Shown: positions 25,877 through 34,251 of the stretch, piece after piece | Numbering within the stretch: position 1 is the stretch's first letter | Layout of the letters: every line of letters begins with the position of its first letter | Source of the DNA: Paenibacillus chibensis | Lineage (GTDB): Bacteria; Bacillota; Bacilli; Paenibacillales; Paenibacillaceae | Assembly (NCBI RefSeq): GCF_004001045.1 | Contig: NZ_BIMK01000009.1 | Span: 1 to 64,000, forward strand | Length of the DNA stretch: 64,000 nucleotides | Direction: 5' to 3' | Program-made: the position numbers and the translations under genes | Notes under the pieces: generated by a model | Told to the model about the DNA's origin: nothing | Seen by the model: only the letters and a program-made list of their open reading frames with translations | Databases searched by the model: none

Positions 25877-26437
25877 TTACCTAACGCTGGCACCCAGCGA
25901 GCCTTTAAAATGCCGAAGCGCCCACGCATGGCCCTCCGGATCAAAGCTGGCCACGGCATCCTGATAGATCACTAGCTCAAAGCCCTTATTGTAGGCATCA
26001 ACAGCTGTATGCAGCACGCAAATATCCGTGCATACCCCCACCAGATGCAATTCCGTAATGCCTCTGGCGCGAAGCTGCAGCTCAAGGTCCGTTCCTGCAA
26101 ACGCGCTGTATCTCGTTTTGTCCATCCCATAGACATTTTTGTCCGCACGATTCGCTTCGAATACCTCCTCCAGCGCTCCATACAGCTTCCGGCCCGGCGT
26201 GCCTTCGATATTATGAGGCGGAAACAGCTTCGTTTCGGGATGGAGCGTGTCTCCGGCTTGATGGACATCGATGGCGAACACGACATAATCCTGATTATCG
26301 ATAAACTCTTTGGTGATCCGAACGATTTCTTCTTCGATTTCCTGGCCAGGAACGCCGCATGTCAACGCGCCGTCGGCAGCGACAAAATCATTCGTGTAAT
26401 CGATATTGATTAACGCTTTTTTACGATCCATACCCAT
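25877..26437 (-). CDS. pncA: Nicotinamidase (isochorismatase-family cysteine hydrolase)
   Basis: Predicted 186-residue enzyme that turns nicotinamide into nicotinate. The catalytic Asp13 (LINIDYTNDF) and the nucleophile Cys in HLVGVCTDICVLHTA are present; a Lys lies in DKNVYGMDKTRYSAF. The metal-site region FAIDVHQAGDTLHPE is also normal. The ATG at 26437 has GGAGGG 7 nt upstream. It lies in the operon between the Nudix regulator and the NadD-like gene. A nicotinate phosphoribosyltransferase (pncB) would be needed to complete the pathway and is not in this window. Confidence 0.88.
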   Translation of the reverse strand: MGMDRKKALINIDYTNDFVAADGALTCGVPGQEIEEEIVRITKEFIDNQDYVVFAIDVHQAGDTLHPETKLFPPHNIEGTPGRKLYGALEEVFEANRADKNVYGMDKTRYSAFAGTDLELQLRARGITELHLVGVCTDICVLHTAVDAYNKGFELVIYQDAVASFDPEGHAWALRHFKGSLGASVR

Positions 26438-26515
26438 CTCGATTCCCTCCTGATATTTTCAACTCATTTAGCGTCTAAACGATCTTTTCATCATCAATTC
26501 TTGATTAGCATCCTT

Positions 26516-27292
26516 TTACTTTTTCGCATGGTAGATGGAATTGTTCACTTCCATATTTACAAAACGATACAGCTGAGTCGGTTTTTTAGATGTACGAGTC
26601 GTTTTTTTGCCTTCCGCCTCTTCGATAAACGGGAGAGATTTGATTTTCCTCGCAAATGCCGCATCCAAGGCGATCGCCGAATCATTCGTTACCGTCAGCA
26701 GGACGGCCTGCAGCTCGGAGTACGTAAATTCCTCAGGCAAAAACGCCTTTGCGACCGTGGTCTCCAGCAGCTTTTTGCGGATAACGGAAATGGCATCCTG
26801 AATAATTTTCGCATGATCGAAAGCCAGATCCAGCTCCAGAACCTCGCTTACCGAAAAGAGCTCCACCTCGCTCGCGTCATCCTGGGCTTGCCGATGCGAC
26901 AGCTCGTGTTCCGGAACGATCGCATAATGCGCGTTCGAAATAATCCATCCCCTCGGATCACGCCCCGGCGTATCATAAACCCCAAAATGCTCAAGATGAA
27001 TATGGTCAACGCCCGTCTCCTCCCGGAGCTCCCGCTGCGCTGACTGATAGGCGCTTTCTTCCGGATCGACAAAGCCGCCCGGCAGAGCCCACTTGCCTGC
27101 TTCCATGTTGGGCCGTCCTTCGCTGTCCATCATGCTCCGCTGAATCAGCATGATTTTCAGATCCATGACAGGAGGCTTGAACGCCTCCGCCTTCTCGGAA
27201 AGAATCGTAAACACCGCGATGTCCGAGGTGTAGCCATCGGGGGTTCTGTACTTAGCTGCATCGTATTGCTTCAATGCTTGCTCGTTCGACAT
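26516..27292 (-). CDS. Nudix-winged helix protein, NrtR-like NAD regulator
   Basis: Predicted 258-residue protein. An N-terminal Nudix domain (about 25-165) has a complete Nudix box, GFVDPEE through RELREETGV, so hydrolase activity on ADP-ribose is possible. The C-terminal part (about 170-240) fits a winged helix like that of NrtR, which represses NAD genes and is released by ADP-ribose. The ATG at 27292 follows GAGGTG. It leads the pncA-nadD-nadE operon and has a palindrome in its promoter, both expected for NrtR-type autoregulation. A basic tail (KKTTRTSKKP) is unusual. Confidence 0.8.
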   Translation of the reverse strand: MSNEQALKQYDAAKYRTPDGYTSDIAVFTILSEKAEAFKPPVMDLKIMLIQRSMMDSEGRPNMEAGKWALPGGFVDPEESAYQSAQRELREETGVDHIHLEHFGVYDTPGRDPRGWIISNAHYAIVPEHELSHRQAQDDASEVELFSVSEVLELDLAFDHAKIIQDAISVIRKKLLETTVAKAFLPEEFTYSELQAVLLTVTNDSAIALDAAFARKIKSLPFIEEAEGKKTTRTSKKPTQLYRFVNMEVNNSIYHAKK

Positions 27293-27335
27293 GCATTCAC
27301 CTCGCACTTATTGATGAGTTTCCAATTGCCTCACC

Positions 27336-27355
27336 TAACATTTGACGTTTTGTTA
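27336..27355. repeat. TAACA-N10-TGTTA inverted repeat downstream of the NAD operon promoter
   Basis: TAACA (27336-27340) and TGTTA (27351-27355) are separated by 10 bp and lie just after the predicted transcription start. A second possible regulator site, weaker than the palindrome in the promoter. Confidence 0.35.
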
Positions 27356-27360
27356 ATTGT

Positions 27361-27389
27361 ATTATAGTAACACAGGCTGCGCCTGTCAA
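27361..27389 (-). promoter_or_regulatory. Consensus SigA promoter with a palindromic operator
   Basis: On the minus strand TTGACA (27384-27389) and TATAAT (27361-27366) are separated by 17 bp, a perfect consensus. Within the spacer, overlapping the -35, lies the palindrome ACAGGC-TGC-GCCTGT (27372-27386). A perfect promoter blocked by an operator is the expected design for a repressed NAD operon. Confidence 0.88.
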
Positions 27390-27429
27390 CCAATTTGTTC
27401 CATCCGGATTATTTTTAACGTAGGTGAAC

Positions 27430-27470
27430 AAACGAATACCCCAAGCTGTTTTTAGCCTGGGGTATCGTTT
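27430..27470 (-). terminator. Terminator of the marR-MFS operon
   Basis: AAACGAATACCCCA (27430-27443) pairs, with one bulge, to TGGGGTATCGTTT (27458-27470). It lies 15 bp past the MFS stop codon. Confidence 0.8.
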
Positions 27471-27485
27471 ATTTCATTATACGCA

Positions 27486-29114
27486 TTATTCTGCGGTCAA
27501 TGCTTTACCTTCTTTTATACCGGGATTCGCCTCGGGAGCAGCCGCATCTGCCGGCTGATTCGATGAGCGAAGCGGAAGCTCCTTCAGGAAGAAGACCAGC
27601 AGCAGCGCCACGACAAGCACCAGCGTACCTGTAAGAAATACGGTCGAAAGCGTGTTGCCCAACGCATCTCGGATGCTGTCAATCATTTGCACGAACAATG
27701 CTTTGGCATCGGCCGGCAGGCTTGCTTCCGTCTTTTCGACGAGCGGCTTGTTCATCAGCGTCTGCGGATTGGCAAATGACAGCATGCTTTGTGCCACTTG
27801 CGGATCCACTTTGCTAAAGTCCGGCGCGCTTGGAGATTGCAGAGCTTCTTTCAGGTTCTTCGTCAGGCTGTTGGACATAACGGTTCCCATCACGGCGATG
27901 CCGATCGTTCCTCCGAGGTTACGGAACAGCTGCGTTGAGGCCGTCACGACGCCAAGCTCTTTGTGCGAAACGGCATTTTGCGTCGCCAGCGAGAACACCG
28001 GCATGCCCAGACCGAGACCGAGGCCGAAAATAACCAAACTCAAAATGGTAAGACCAATATTGTCCATGAAAATCATAATCGCCATTCCGATAATCATTAC
28101 CGGCATACCGATCAATGCGAAACGCTTGTACTTGCCGGTTTTAGCGATCAGCTGACCGGTAATGGCACTCATGACGACCATGCAGATGGACATCGGCAAT
28201 GTAACATAACCCGCATAGGTCGGAGAAATAGCCAGAACGCCTTGAACATAGAAAGAGATATAGATCATAGCACCCATCAAGCCGAAGTTCATGATAAAGC
28301 CGATAATATTCGAAATGGTGACGACGCTGTTTTTGAACAAATGAAGCGGCAGAATCGGTTCTTTGACATATTTTTCAATCAGAATGAAAATAAAGCCTGC
28401 TACCACCGAGCCTCCGATAAGGCTCAAGATTTGCCAGGAACCCCATGGATGCTCCGTACCGGCCCACGAGAACGCGAGCAGCAGCGGAACGATCGTGAGC
28501 GTCAGGAACAGAGAGCCCCAATAGTCGATACTCTGTCCTCGTTTACGGTCCACTTTAGGGAAGAGCATCAAAATCATGATGAAGGCAACGACGCCAAGCG
28601 GCAGGAAGATCCAGAACAACCAATGCCAATCGATATGATCGACCAGGTAACCGCCGAGCGTCGGGCCGAGTACGCTTGAAAAACCGAATACGGCCGTCAT
28701 CAGACCCATCCACTTGCCGCGCTCACGCGGAGGGAACAGATCACCTACTGCTGTAAAGGCTGTGGACTGGATAATACCTGCACCAATGCCTTGAATACCG
28801 CGGTAAATAATAAATTGATACACATCAGTGGAGGTTCCCGTCAGGAATGCCCCGACCATAAAAAATAATATACCGATCAATATGAACGGCTTACGGCCAA
28901 ACATATCTGACAGCTTGCCGACCAAAATGGTTGCAATGGTGGACGTCAATAAGTAAATGTTGATGGTCCAAGTGTAATAATCCATACCATCAAGAATCGC
29001 GATAATGCGCGGCATCGCCGTGCTTGTAATCGTCTGGTTAATAGCAGCGAAAAACATTGCGGCCATAATCGCGATCATGATCGTAACTTTTCTTTTAAGC
29101 GTTAAATGCTCCAT
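27486..29114 (-). CDS. MFS drug efflux transporter, DHA2 (14-TM) family
   Basis: Predicted 542-residue proton-driven exporter of the EmrB/QacA type. The signature AINQTITSTAMPRI near the N-terminus (motif D1), the loop motif GKLSDMFGRKPF and the motif C region VFGFSSVLGPTLGG are all visible. Fourteen membrane segments fit the length. A C-terminal soluble insert (about 415-470) precedes the last helices. The gene follows a MarR regulator by 16 bp and is surely co-transcribed with it. Substrates are probably lipophilic or cationic drugs; the exact range cannot be read. Confidence 0.9.
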   Translation of the reverse strand: MEHLTLKRKVTIMIAIMAAMFFAAINQTITSTAMPRIIAILDGMDYYTWTINIYLLTSTIATILVGKLSDMFGRKPFILIGILFFMVGAFLTGTSTDVYQFIIYRGIQGIGAGIIQSTAFTAVGDLFPPRERGKWMGLMTAVFGFSSVLGPTLGGYLVDHIDWHWLFWIFLPLGVVAFIMILMLFPKVDRKRGQSIDYWGSLFLTLTIVPLLLAFSWAGTEHPWGSWQILSLIGGSVVAGFIFILIEKYVKEPILPLHLFKNSVVTISNIIGFIMNFGLMGAMIYISFYVQGVLAISPTYAGYVTLPMSICMVVMSAITGQLIAKTGKYKRFALIGMPVMIIGMAIMIFMDNIGLTILSLVIFGLGLGLGMPVFSLATQNAVSHKELGVVTASTQLFRNLGGTIGIAVMGTVMSNSLTKNLKEALQSPSAPDFSKVDPQVAQSMLSFANPQTLMNKPLVEKTEASLPADAKALFVQMIDSIRDALGNTLSTVFLTGTLVLVVALLLVFFLKELPLRSSNQPADAAAPEANPGIKEGKALTAE

Positions 29115-29130
29115 GCTTTCTCTCTCACCT

Positions 29131-29574
29131 CTAAATGTCGTTATAATCTATGTCCGAAAGCATTGAAGAGAAGATCCTTCTCAAATGCTGAATATCCTCC
29201 TCCGACAGCATACCGAAAAAGCCTTGAATGACTTCTTTCTGATCCTCTTTGATCTTGTCGATGATGGCATGCCCTTCATCCGTTATTTTCGTATAAACGA
29301 CCCTTCGGTCGTTCTCCCCCCGTTCCCGGACGACATAACCGCTCACAATCAGCTTATCGGTCAAGCTCGTGATCGCCGGAGAAGTCAAAGCCAATGCCTC
29401 CGCCAGTTCCGATACTTTCAGAGCGCCCTTGTTCTTCAAGGTAAACAATACCTGAAACTGGGGAAAAGTCAGATTATATTCCTTAGCGCTTATTTTGTTC
29501 CATTCCTGAGACAAATTTTTTAACAAGGCACGAAACATTGCCGTCACTTCAAACAGCAATTCGCTTTTAGCCAA
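29131..29574 (-). CDS. MarR-family transcriptional regulator
   Basis: Predicted 147-residue winged-helix dimer. The TTG at 29574 has AAGGGGG 8 nt upstream; upstream ATG/GTG codons have no ribosome site. Conserved parts are LTFPQFQVLFTL, the recognition helix SPAITSLTDKLI and the wing RGENDRRVVYTKITDEG. It is the first gene of a marR-MFS operon, so it probably represses its own operon until a drug or phenolic ligand binds. Confidence 0.9.
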   Translation of the reverse strand: MAKSELLFEVTAMFRALLKNLSQEWNKISAKEYNLTFPQFQVLFTLKNKGALKVSELAEALALTSPAITSLTDKLIVSGYVVRERGENDRRVVYTKITDEGHAIIDKIKEDQKEVIQGFFGMLSEEDIQHLRRIFSSMLSDIDYNDI

Positions 29575-29659
29575 GCTTAAAACCCCCTTAACCGCATAAC
29601 CCGCTCGCACGCGTTTTTTATGTAGTCACGCAAAATAATAAGAAATGAATATTTCAGTG

Positions 29660-29682
29660 ACTTAATCATTAAAGACTTAAGT
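29660..29682. promoter_or_regulatory. Candidate MarR operator
   Basis: ACTTAA (29660-29665) and TTAAGT (29677-29682) form an inverted repeat with an 11-bp spacer, about 90 bp upstream of the marR start. The element also includes the palindrome ACTTAAGT. Size and place fit a MarR box; not proven. Confidence 0.5.
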
Positions 29683-29738
29683 AATATTAAAGGCTCCGCA
29701 AAGAATAGTCAAGCGGCGATCAAAAATATTCGGAAAAT

Positions 29739-29778
29739 AAAAGCAGCCCGAATCATGGAACATGACTCCAGCCGCTTT
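29739..29778 (-). terminator. Terminator of the GT2 gene
   Basis: An imperfect hairpin (29739-29756 with 29762-29778) is followed on the minus strand by TTTTATTTT. It lies 12 bp after the glycosyltransferase stop codon. Confidence 0.65.
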
Positions 29779-29790
29779 GATGTCCATCCC

Positions 29791-30924
29791 TTAAGCTTTA
29801 AGCTCCGTTCGATCATAGGTCGTACCCCGCCACGTCATACCTCCACGCCGACCGGCGTTAACAGCCCCGCGCCATGCACCGGCGATGAGAAGCAAACCTA
29901 CGATGGGGTGCGCGATTCCATACCATTTCCCGCTTCCGGAATGTCTGGCGTAGACCATGTACAGCCAAAATACGGACACCAGGCTCACAGCACACAGCAT
30001 TCTGGCGGATGCCGGCCCTGCAAAAAGTCCGATCCACGGATAAATCATCGTCAACAGGCAGGATATCGTCGTTAGGATCGCATTCGGAATCCGAAAAACG
30101 GATTTCTCGACGCTTCCGACCAGCTGCTTCACATTTTCATACCATTCCCACACCGCTATCTCACGCGTCCCGTAAATCGCATCCTGGCGGAATCCCGCTT
30201 GCTTGAGTTTTTTTCCGAGCGCCGCGTCATCGGTCGTAATATAAGCGAATTCAGCATGGGTTCCAATCTTGTCGTATGCAGCCGTCCGGACCAGGTTGAA
30301 TGCTCCAACGCCCAAGGATTGCGTCGATTTCGGATCTTTGATTTTCCACAGTCTTCCGAAGGAAGACGCGCTCATAAAAATAAAGGCAGCGTACCATTTG
30401 GCAAACAGATTCGGACCTTTAAAGTCCGGGATCATCGTCAAATGATCCAGAGAATTTCGCTGACTGTAAGTAACGGCCTTTGCGATGCAGCTGGGCTCAA
30501 ACAGGATGTCCGCATCCGTAAAAAGCAGCCACTCCCCTTTTGCTTGCTTGGTCCCCTGATACAGCGCATGGCTTTTGCCCATCCAGCGCTCCGGCAGCTC
30601 GGTGATTTCGATCACCGACACATTCGGATAGGCTGCCTCCAACTTGGCCATGATTTTTCCTGTTGCGTCTTCGGAACGATCGTTAATGAGTATGATTTCC
30701 AGCTGCCTGTAGGTCTGTTGGACGAGCGAGAGCACGCAGCGCTCAAGTGCCTTCTCTTCATTCCGGGCGGCCAGGACGACCGATACCAATGGATGGCTGC
30801 CATTCGGTAACTCCTCTGTGTCGTGAAGCCCCCCGATCTCCTTCGCTTTCAAGGTGAAAATAACGGCAATCGGCCCCCACATGATTACATTCAGTCCTCC
30901 CAAAATCCAATACAACCAATGCAA
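29791..30924 (-). CDS. Membrane-bound family 2 glycosyltransferase
   Basis: Predicted 377-residue enzyme. An N-terminal helix is followed by a GT-A domain with VVLAARNEEKALERCV, the metal-binding LFTDADILF, and TTDDAALGKKLK before a region in place of the QxxRW motif (WYENVKQLVGSVEKS). Two or three helices close the chain. RWMGKSHALYQG resembles carotenoid and hopanoid-related GT2 enzymes, so a lipid acceptor is likely (inference). The start is TTG at 30924; a later ATG at residue 15 (30882) is an alternative. Two TetR-type operators lie just upstream. Confidence 0.8.
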   Translation of the reverse strand: MHWLYWILGGLNVIMWGPIAVIFTLKAKEIGGLHDTEELPNGSHPLVSVVLAARNEEKALERCVLSLVQQTYRQLEIILINDRSEDATGKIMAKLEAAYPNVSVIEITELPERWMGKSHALYQGTKQAKGEWLLFTDADILFEPSCIAKAVTYSQRNSLDHLTMIPDFKGPNLFAKWYAAFIFMSASSFGRLWKIKDPKSTQSLGVGAFNLVRTAAYDKIGTHAEFAYITTDDAALGKKLKQAGFRQDAIYGTREIAVWEWYENVKQLVGSVEKSVFRIPNAILTTISCLLTMIYPWIGLFAGPASARMLCAVSLVSVFWLYMVYARHSGSGKWYGIAHPIVGLLLIAGAWRGAVNAGRRGGMTWRGTTYDRTELKA

Positions 30925-30950
30925 ACCTAATCCCTACTTTCGAATAAATT

Positions 30951-31029
30951 GAACGTTCGTTCTAATCTTTGCAAAAAAATAAGCTGCAAAGAATTCCTTT
31001 GCCCATGTATCACTATATAGAACGAACGT
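30951..31029. promoter_or_regulatory. Pair of TetR-type palindromes without a TetR gene
   Basis: GAACG-TT-CGTTC (30951-30962) and GAACG-AA-CGTAC (31019-31030 region) are two copies of a 12-bp palindrome. As a pair they also form a 12-bp inverted repeat (30953-30964 with 31018-31029). Between them CTTTGCA (30967-30973) and TGCAAAG (30985-30991) form another inverted repeat. They lie between the divergent GT2 and pentapeptide genes. No TetR-family gene is in the window. Confidence 0.6.
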
Positions 31030-31207
31030 ACTAATCAAATTTTAAATGCTCGGGCACATGTTTGGCAATCTTTTCCTCTCCTTTTCACGAATCTGACAAA
31101 TTAAAGGTTGATGCACTTTGCAGTTCCGGCTAAACTTTGAACATATGAAAAAGATCATCTGCGTTTTCTTCAAATTTCATCTATGAACCAAAGGAGTCTT
31201 CACGATT

Positions 31208-32074
31208 ATGACGATAGATCGACCAAAATCCCCACCCTATATGGATCGAAGCAATTTGCAGGCGGATTGTGAACAATGCTTCGGCCTTTGCTGCGTGGCT
31301 CTACCCTATGCCGCATCGTCGGATTTTGCTTTTGATAAAGCTGCCGGGAAGCCTTGCCCTAATCTTCAAAACGATTTCCGCTGCGGCACGCACAGCAGTC
31401 TGCGCCAGCTTGGAATGCGCGGCTGCACCGTTTATGACTGTATGGGCGCAGGGCAAAAGGTCTCCCTGCACACCTTTAACGGGCGCGACTGGCGAGAAGC
31501 TCCGGAAACAGCAGCCCTTATGTTCGCCGTCTTTCCGCTTATGTGGCAGCTTCATGAGTTGATGTGGTATCTGAACGATGCGTTATCACTGGAAGGCATT
31601 CAGGATATACACGATGATCTTCGGCAGGCTTTGGAACGAACGGAGCAGCTGACGCTTCTCAGCCCGGAGGACTTATTACATTTGGATGCAGCCGCTCATC
31701 GCGCGGAGGTCAATGTCCATCTGGTGCGGGCAAGCGAGCTGGTGCGCGGGAATGCGCGCCGTCATCATAAAGGAGCGCCGGGACGTCGTAAAATTGCGGA
31801 CCGCGGAGCCGATTTGATCGGTGCCAAACTTAAAGGCGCCGATTTGAGATACCAGAGCCTGCGGGGCGCCTATCTGATTGCCGCAGATCTTCGCGGCGCC
31901 GACCTGCGCGTTACGGATCTGATCGGTGCGGATTTCCGCGATGCGGATATCCGCGGTGCCGACCTGACAGGCAGCTTCTTTCTGACCCAGGCACAGCTCA
32001 ACGCGGCAAGAGGCGATGAGCATACCAAGCTTCCGCCGCATCTCGCACGCCCGTCTCATTGGTTGAGAGGCTAA
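31208..32074 (+). CDS. Cys-rich domain-pentapeptide repeat protein
   Basis: Predicted 288-residue protein. The N-terminal half has clustered cysteines (CEQCFGLCC, GKPCPNL, RCGTH, GCTVYDCMGAGQ), about nine in total, which suggests bound metal or an Fe-S centre. Residues of about 195-270 are pentapeptide repeats A(D/K)LxG, as in GADLIGAKLKGADLRYQSL, which form a right-handed beta-helix. Qnr-type DNA mimics have longer repeat runs and no Cys domain, so quinolone resistance is not implied. The gene is divergent from GT2 and shares its operator region. Function unknown. Confidence 0.82.
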   Translation: MTIDRPKSPPYMDRSNLQADCEQCFGLCCVALPYAASSDFAFDKAAGKPCPNLQNDFRCGTHSSLRQLGMRGCTVYDCMGAGQKVSLHTFNGRDWREAPETAALMFAVFPLMWQLHELMWYLNDALSLEGIQDIHDDLRQALERTEQLTLLSPEDLLHLDAAAHRAEVNVHLVRASELVRGNARRHHKGAPGRRKIADRGADLIGAKLKGADLRYQSLRGAYLIAADLRGADLRVTDLIGADFRDADIRGADLTGSFFLTQAQLNAARGDEHTKLPPHLARPSHWLRG

Positions 32075-32127
32075 ACGAGGATCTGATCTGCAAGTTACGC
32101 TTCCGCAGCGTGCTTATTCAAGACAAA

Positions 32128-32163
32128 AGAGCCGCCCCAGGTCAAATGACTTTGGGCGGCTCT
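32128..32163 (+). terminator. Shared terminator of converging genes
   Basis: AGAGCCGCCC (32128-32137) pairs with GGGCGGCTCT (32154-32163), with further partial pairing inside. It lies between the pentapeptide gene and the TetM-like gene. Confidence 0.8.
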
Positions 32164-32169
32164 AATGGT

Positions 32170-34122
32170 TTATATGATATGCATATATCCTTCCGCTTCA
32201 TCCCAAGGAACGCCAAACGCCTTACCCTTGGAGCAAAAGATGGAGGATGACGTGTACTCCGGATCTGCATTTTTATCATACGATTTGGCAGCGATCACCT
32301 GCTCATATTGACGGCATGCTTTGTATCCGTTCAACCGGAGCGAAATAGCCCCTCTCCCTTTCGTATACGCAGCTAATTCCGCAGGGTAATTCATCATCGT
32401 GGCTACGGGTGCCTCCCCGCTGATGTCAGCAGTGTCACCAGCAATTTCCGGCGGGTTAAAGATGCCTCGCGCTTGCTGTATATCTGACATGACCCGACCG
32501 ATCAGGTCGGAATCCACTTTAATTGTAAACTCATAAAACGGCTCCAGTAGCCTGCTATCCGCCTTTTCCAGTCCTTGACGCAATGCGCGAAGCGCCGCTT
32601 CCCGGAAATCGCCGCCGCTCGTATGCTTATTATGCGCCCGGCCCGTTAGTAAGGTGACCACGACATCCGTCACAGGCGAACCCGTTAACAACCCGCGATG
32701 CTCCTTCTCGGTCACATGCTGTCCGATCAGATGCTGATAGCCGACGCTTAAATCATCCGGATGGCAAGCATTCACGAACGTAATCCCGCTCCCGGAAGGT
32801 CCGGGTTCCATTCGGAGATGCACTTCCGCATAATGACCGAGCGGTTCGAAATGACCGTATCCGATGGTCTGGGACGTAATCGTTTCCTTGTACAAAATTT
32901 CCGGATTGCCGAAGGTAACCGGGAACCCGAAGCGGGCTGCAACGACCTGAAGCAGAACCTCAAGCTGGATCGTCCCCATTACATGGATATGAAGCTCCTG
33001 AAGCGCTTCATCCCAAACCACGCCAAGCGCGGGATCCTCAGCGTCTAACATCCGGAAACAACGTACCACCTCGCGTGCGGGAATCGATTTGTCAAAGATG
33101 ACCTTCGATTTCAACGCGGGAACGAGCTCGTAAGGTACCCGCTGCCGGAAGGCTCCAAGTCCCTGACCTGCCGCCGCTTCCGTCAGTCCGGTCACGGCAA
33201 TCAGCTGTCCCGCGGTGGCTGCATCCGTGGAGCTGTTCCGATCTCCGTTGTATAGGCGAATTGAAGTGATTTTCTCCCTCTTTTCCTCGCCCGCCGCATC
33301 GGTATAGACGATTTCATCCCTGACGCTCAGCTTTCCTTGCTTTATCTTCATGAAGGTTAAACGCATTCCCTGGGAATCGTGGCGGATTTTATACACTTGC
33401 GAGGCAAATGGGCCGGATTCATTATGTTCGGTCTTCGTCAGCAGCTCTAGATTACCGAGAAAATCATCAATACCCTCATCCTGCAGGGCGGAGCCGTACA
33501 TGACCGGAAAGATCCGACGCTCTTTCAGCAGGGAGCGGCTTACGGTAACCGCCTGTTCCGAATCGGCATGCCCCGCCAGGTATGCTTCCAACCATGCTTC
33601 ATCTCGTTCAGCCATAAATTCCAGAACGGATTCATCCATCCGTTGCTCTAACGAACCATGAATAAGACAAGCATCCGGAGTCAGCTGCTTCCGAATTTGC
33701 TCCAGTACTGCAGCCGGATCCGCCCCCTCGCGATCGGTCTTGTTCAAGAAAAACAATACGGGGACGCGATATTTTTCTATGAGATGCCATACGGTCTCGG
33801 TATGCCCCTCAACGCCTTCCACAGCGCTGACGATCACGACCGCATAATCCATCACCTGCAGCGCACGCTCCATCTCTGCCGAGAAATCGACGTGGCCTGG
33901 CGTATCGATCAGATCGTAAACCGAGCTGCCGTAGGACATGATGGCCTGATCCGCGAAAATGGTGATCCCGCGCGCACGTTCCAGTTCATGACGATCCATA
34001 AAAGCATCCCTGTGGTCCACCCTCCCCCGCTCGCGGATGCTGTTCGTATGATACAGGAGCTGCTCGGCAAACGTTGTTTTTCCGGCATCGACATGAGCTA
34101 GCAGCCCCACCGTTTTATACAT
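32170..34122 (-). CDS. TetM/EF-G-like ribosomal protection GTPase
   Basis: Predicted 650-residue translational GTPase with the layout of ribosomal protection proteins, which remove tetracycline from the ribosome using GTP. Motifs: G1 AHVDAGKTT, switch RARGITI, G3 DTPGHVDF, G4 NKTDREG. Domains II to V follow, with the length and spacing of Tet(M)/Otr(A) relatives. The ATG is at 34122; GGGG is close upstream, and a GTG 18 bp earlier is possible. No mobile element or leader peptide like that of tetM is next to it, so it looks chromosomal and may be a cryptic or housekeeping relative, not a proven resistance gene. Confidence 0.83.
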   Translation of the reverse strand: MYKTVGLLAHVDAGKTTFAEQLLYHTNSIRERGRVDHRDAFMDRHELERARGITIFADQAIMSYGSSVYDLIDTPGHVDFSAEMERALQVMDYAVVIVSAVEGVEGHTETVWHLIEKYRVPVLFFLNKTDREGADPAAVLEQIRKQLTPDACLIHGSLEQRMDESVLEFMAERDEAWLEAYLAGHADSEQAVTVSRSLLKERRIFPVMYGSALQDEGIDDFLGNLELLTKTEHNESGPFASQVYKIRHDSQGMRLTFMKIKQGKLSVRDEIVYTDAAGEEKREKITSIRLYNGDRNSSTDAATAGQLIAVTGLTEAAAGQGLGAFRQRVPYELVPALKSKVIFDKSIPAREVVRCFRMLDAEDPALGVVWDEALQELHIHVMGTIQLEVLLQVVAARFGFPVTFGNPEILYKETITSQTIGYGHFEPLGHYAEVHLRMEPGPSGSGITFVNACHPDDLSVGYQHLIGQHVTEKEHRGLLTGSPVTDVVVTLLTGRAHNKHTSGGDFREAALRALRQGLEKADSRLLEPFYEFTIKVDSDLIGRVMSDIQQARGIFNPPEIAGDTADISGEAPVATMMNYPAELAAYTKGRGAISLRLNGYKACRQYEQVIAAKSYDKNADPEYTSSSIFCSKGKAFGVPWDEAEGYMHII

Positions 34123-34251
34123 TTTCCCCAAGGTGATCACGTCCGTTTGTAGTTAATTTCAACAATAGCAATGTACATTCTAAATCATTATATCAGAAAA
34201 TGGTAAAGCACCTGATGGACTCCGGCTGCCATAATTCTGTCCATCATGCCG

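Noticed and set aside
31208..32074. Qnr-type quinolone resistance protein
   Set aside because: The pentapeptide part is short and preceded by a Cys-rich domain not found in Qnr proteins.
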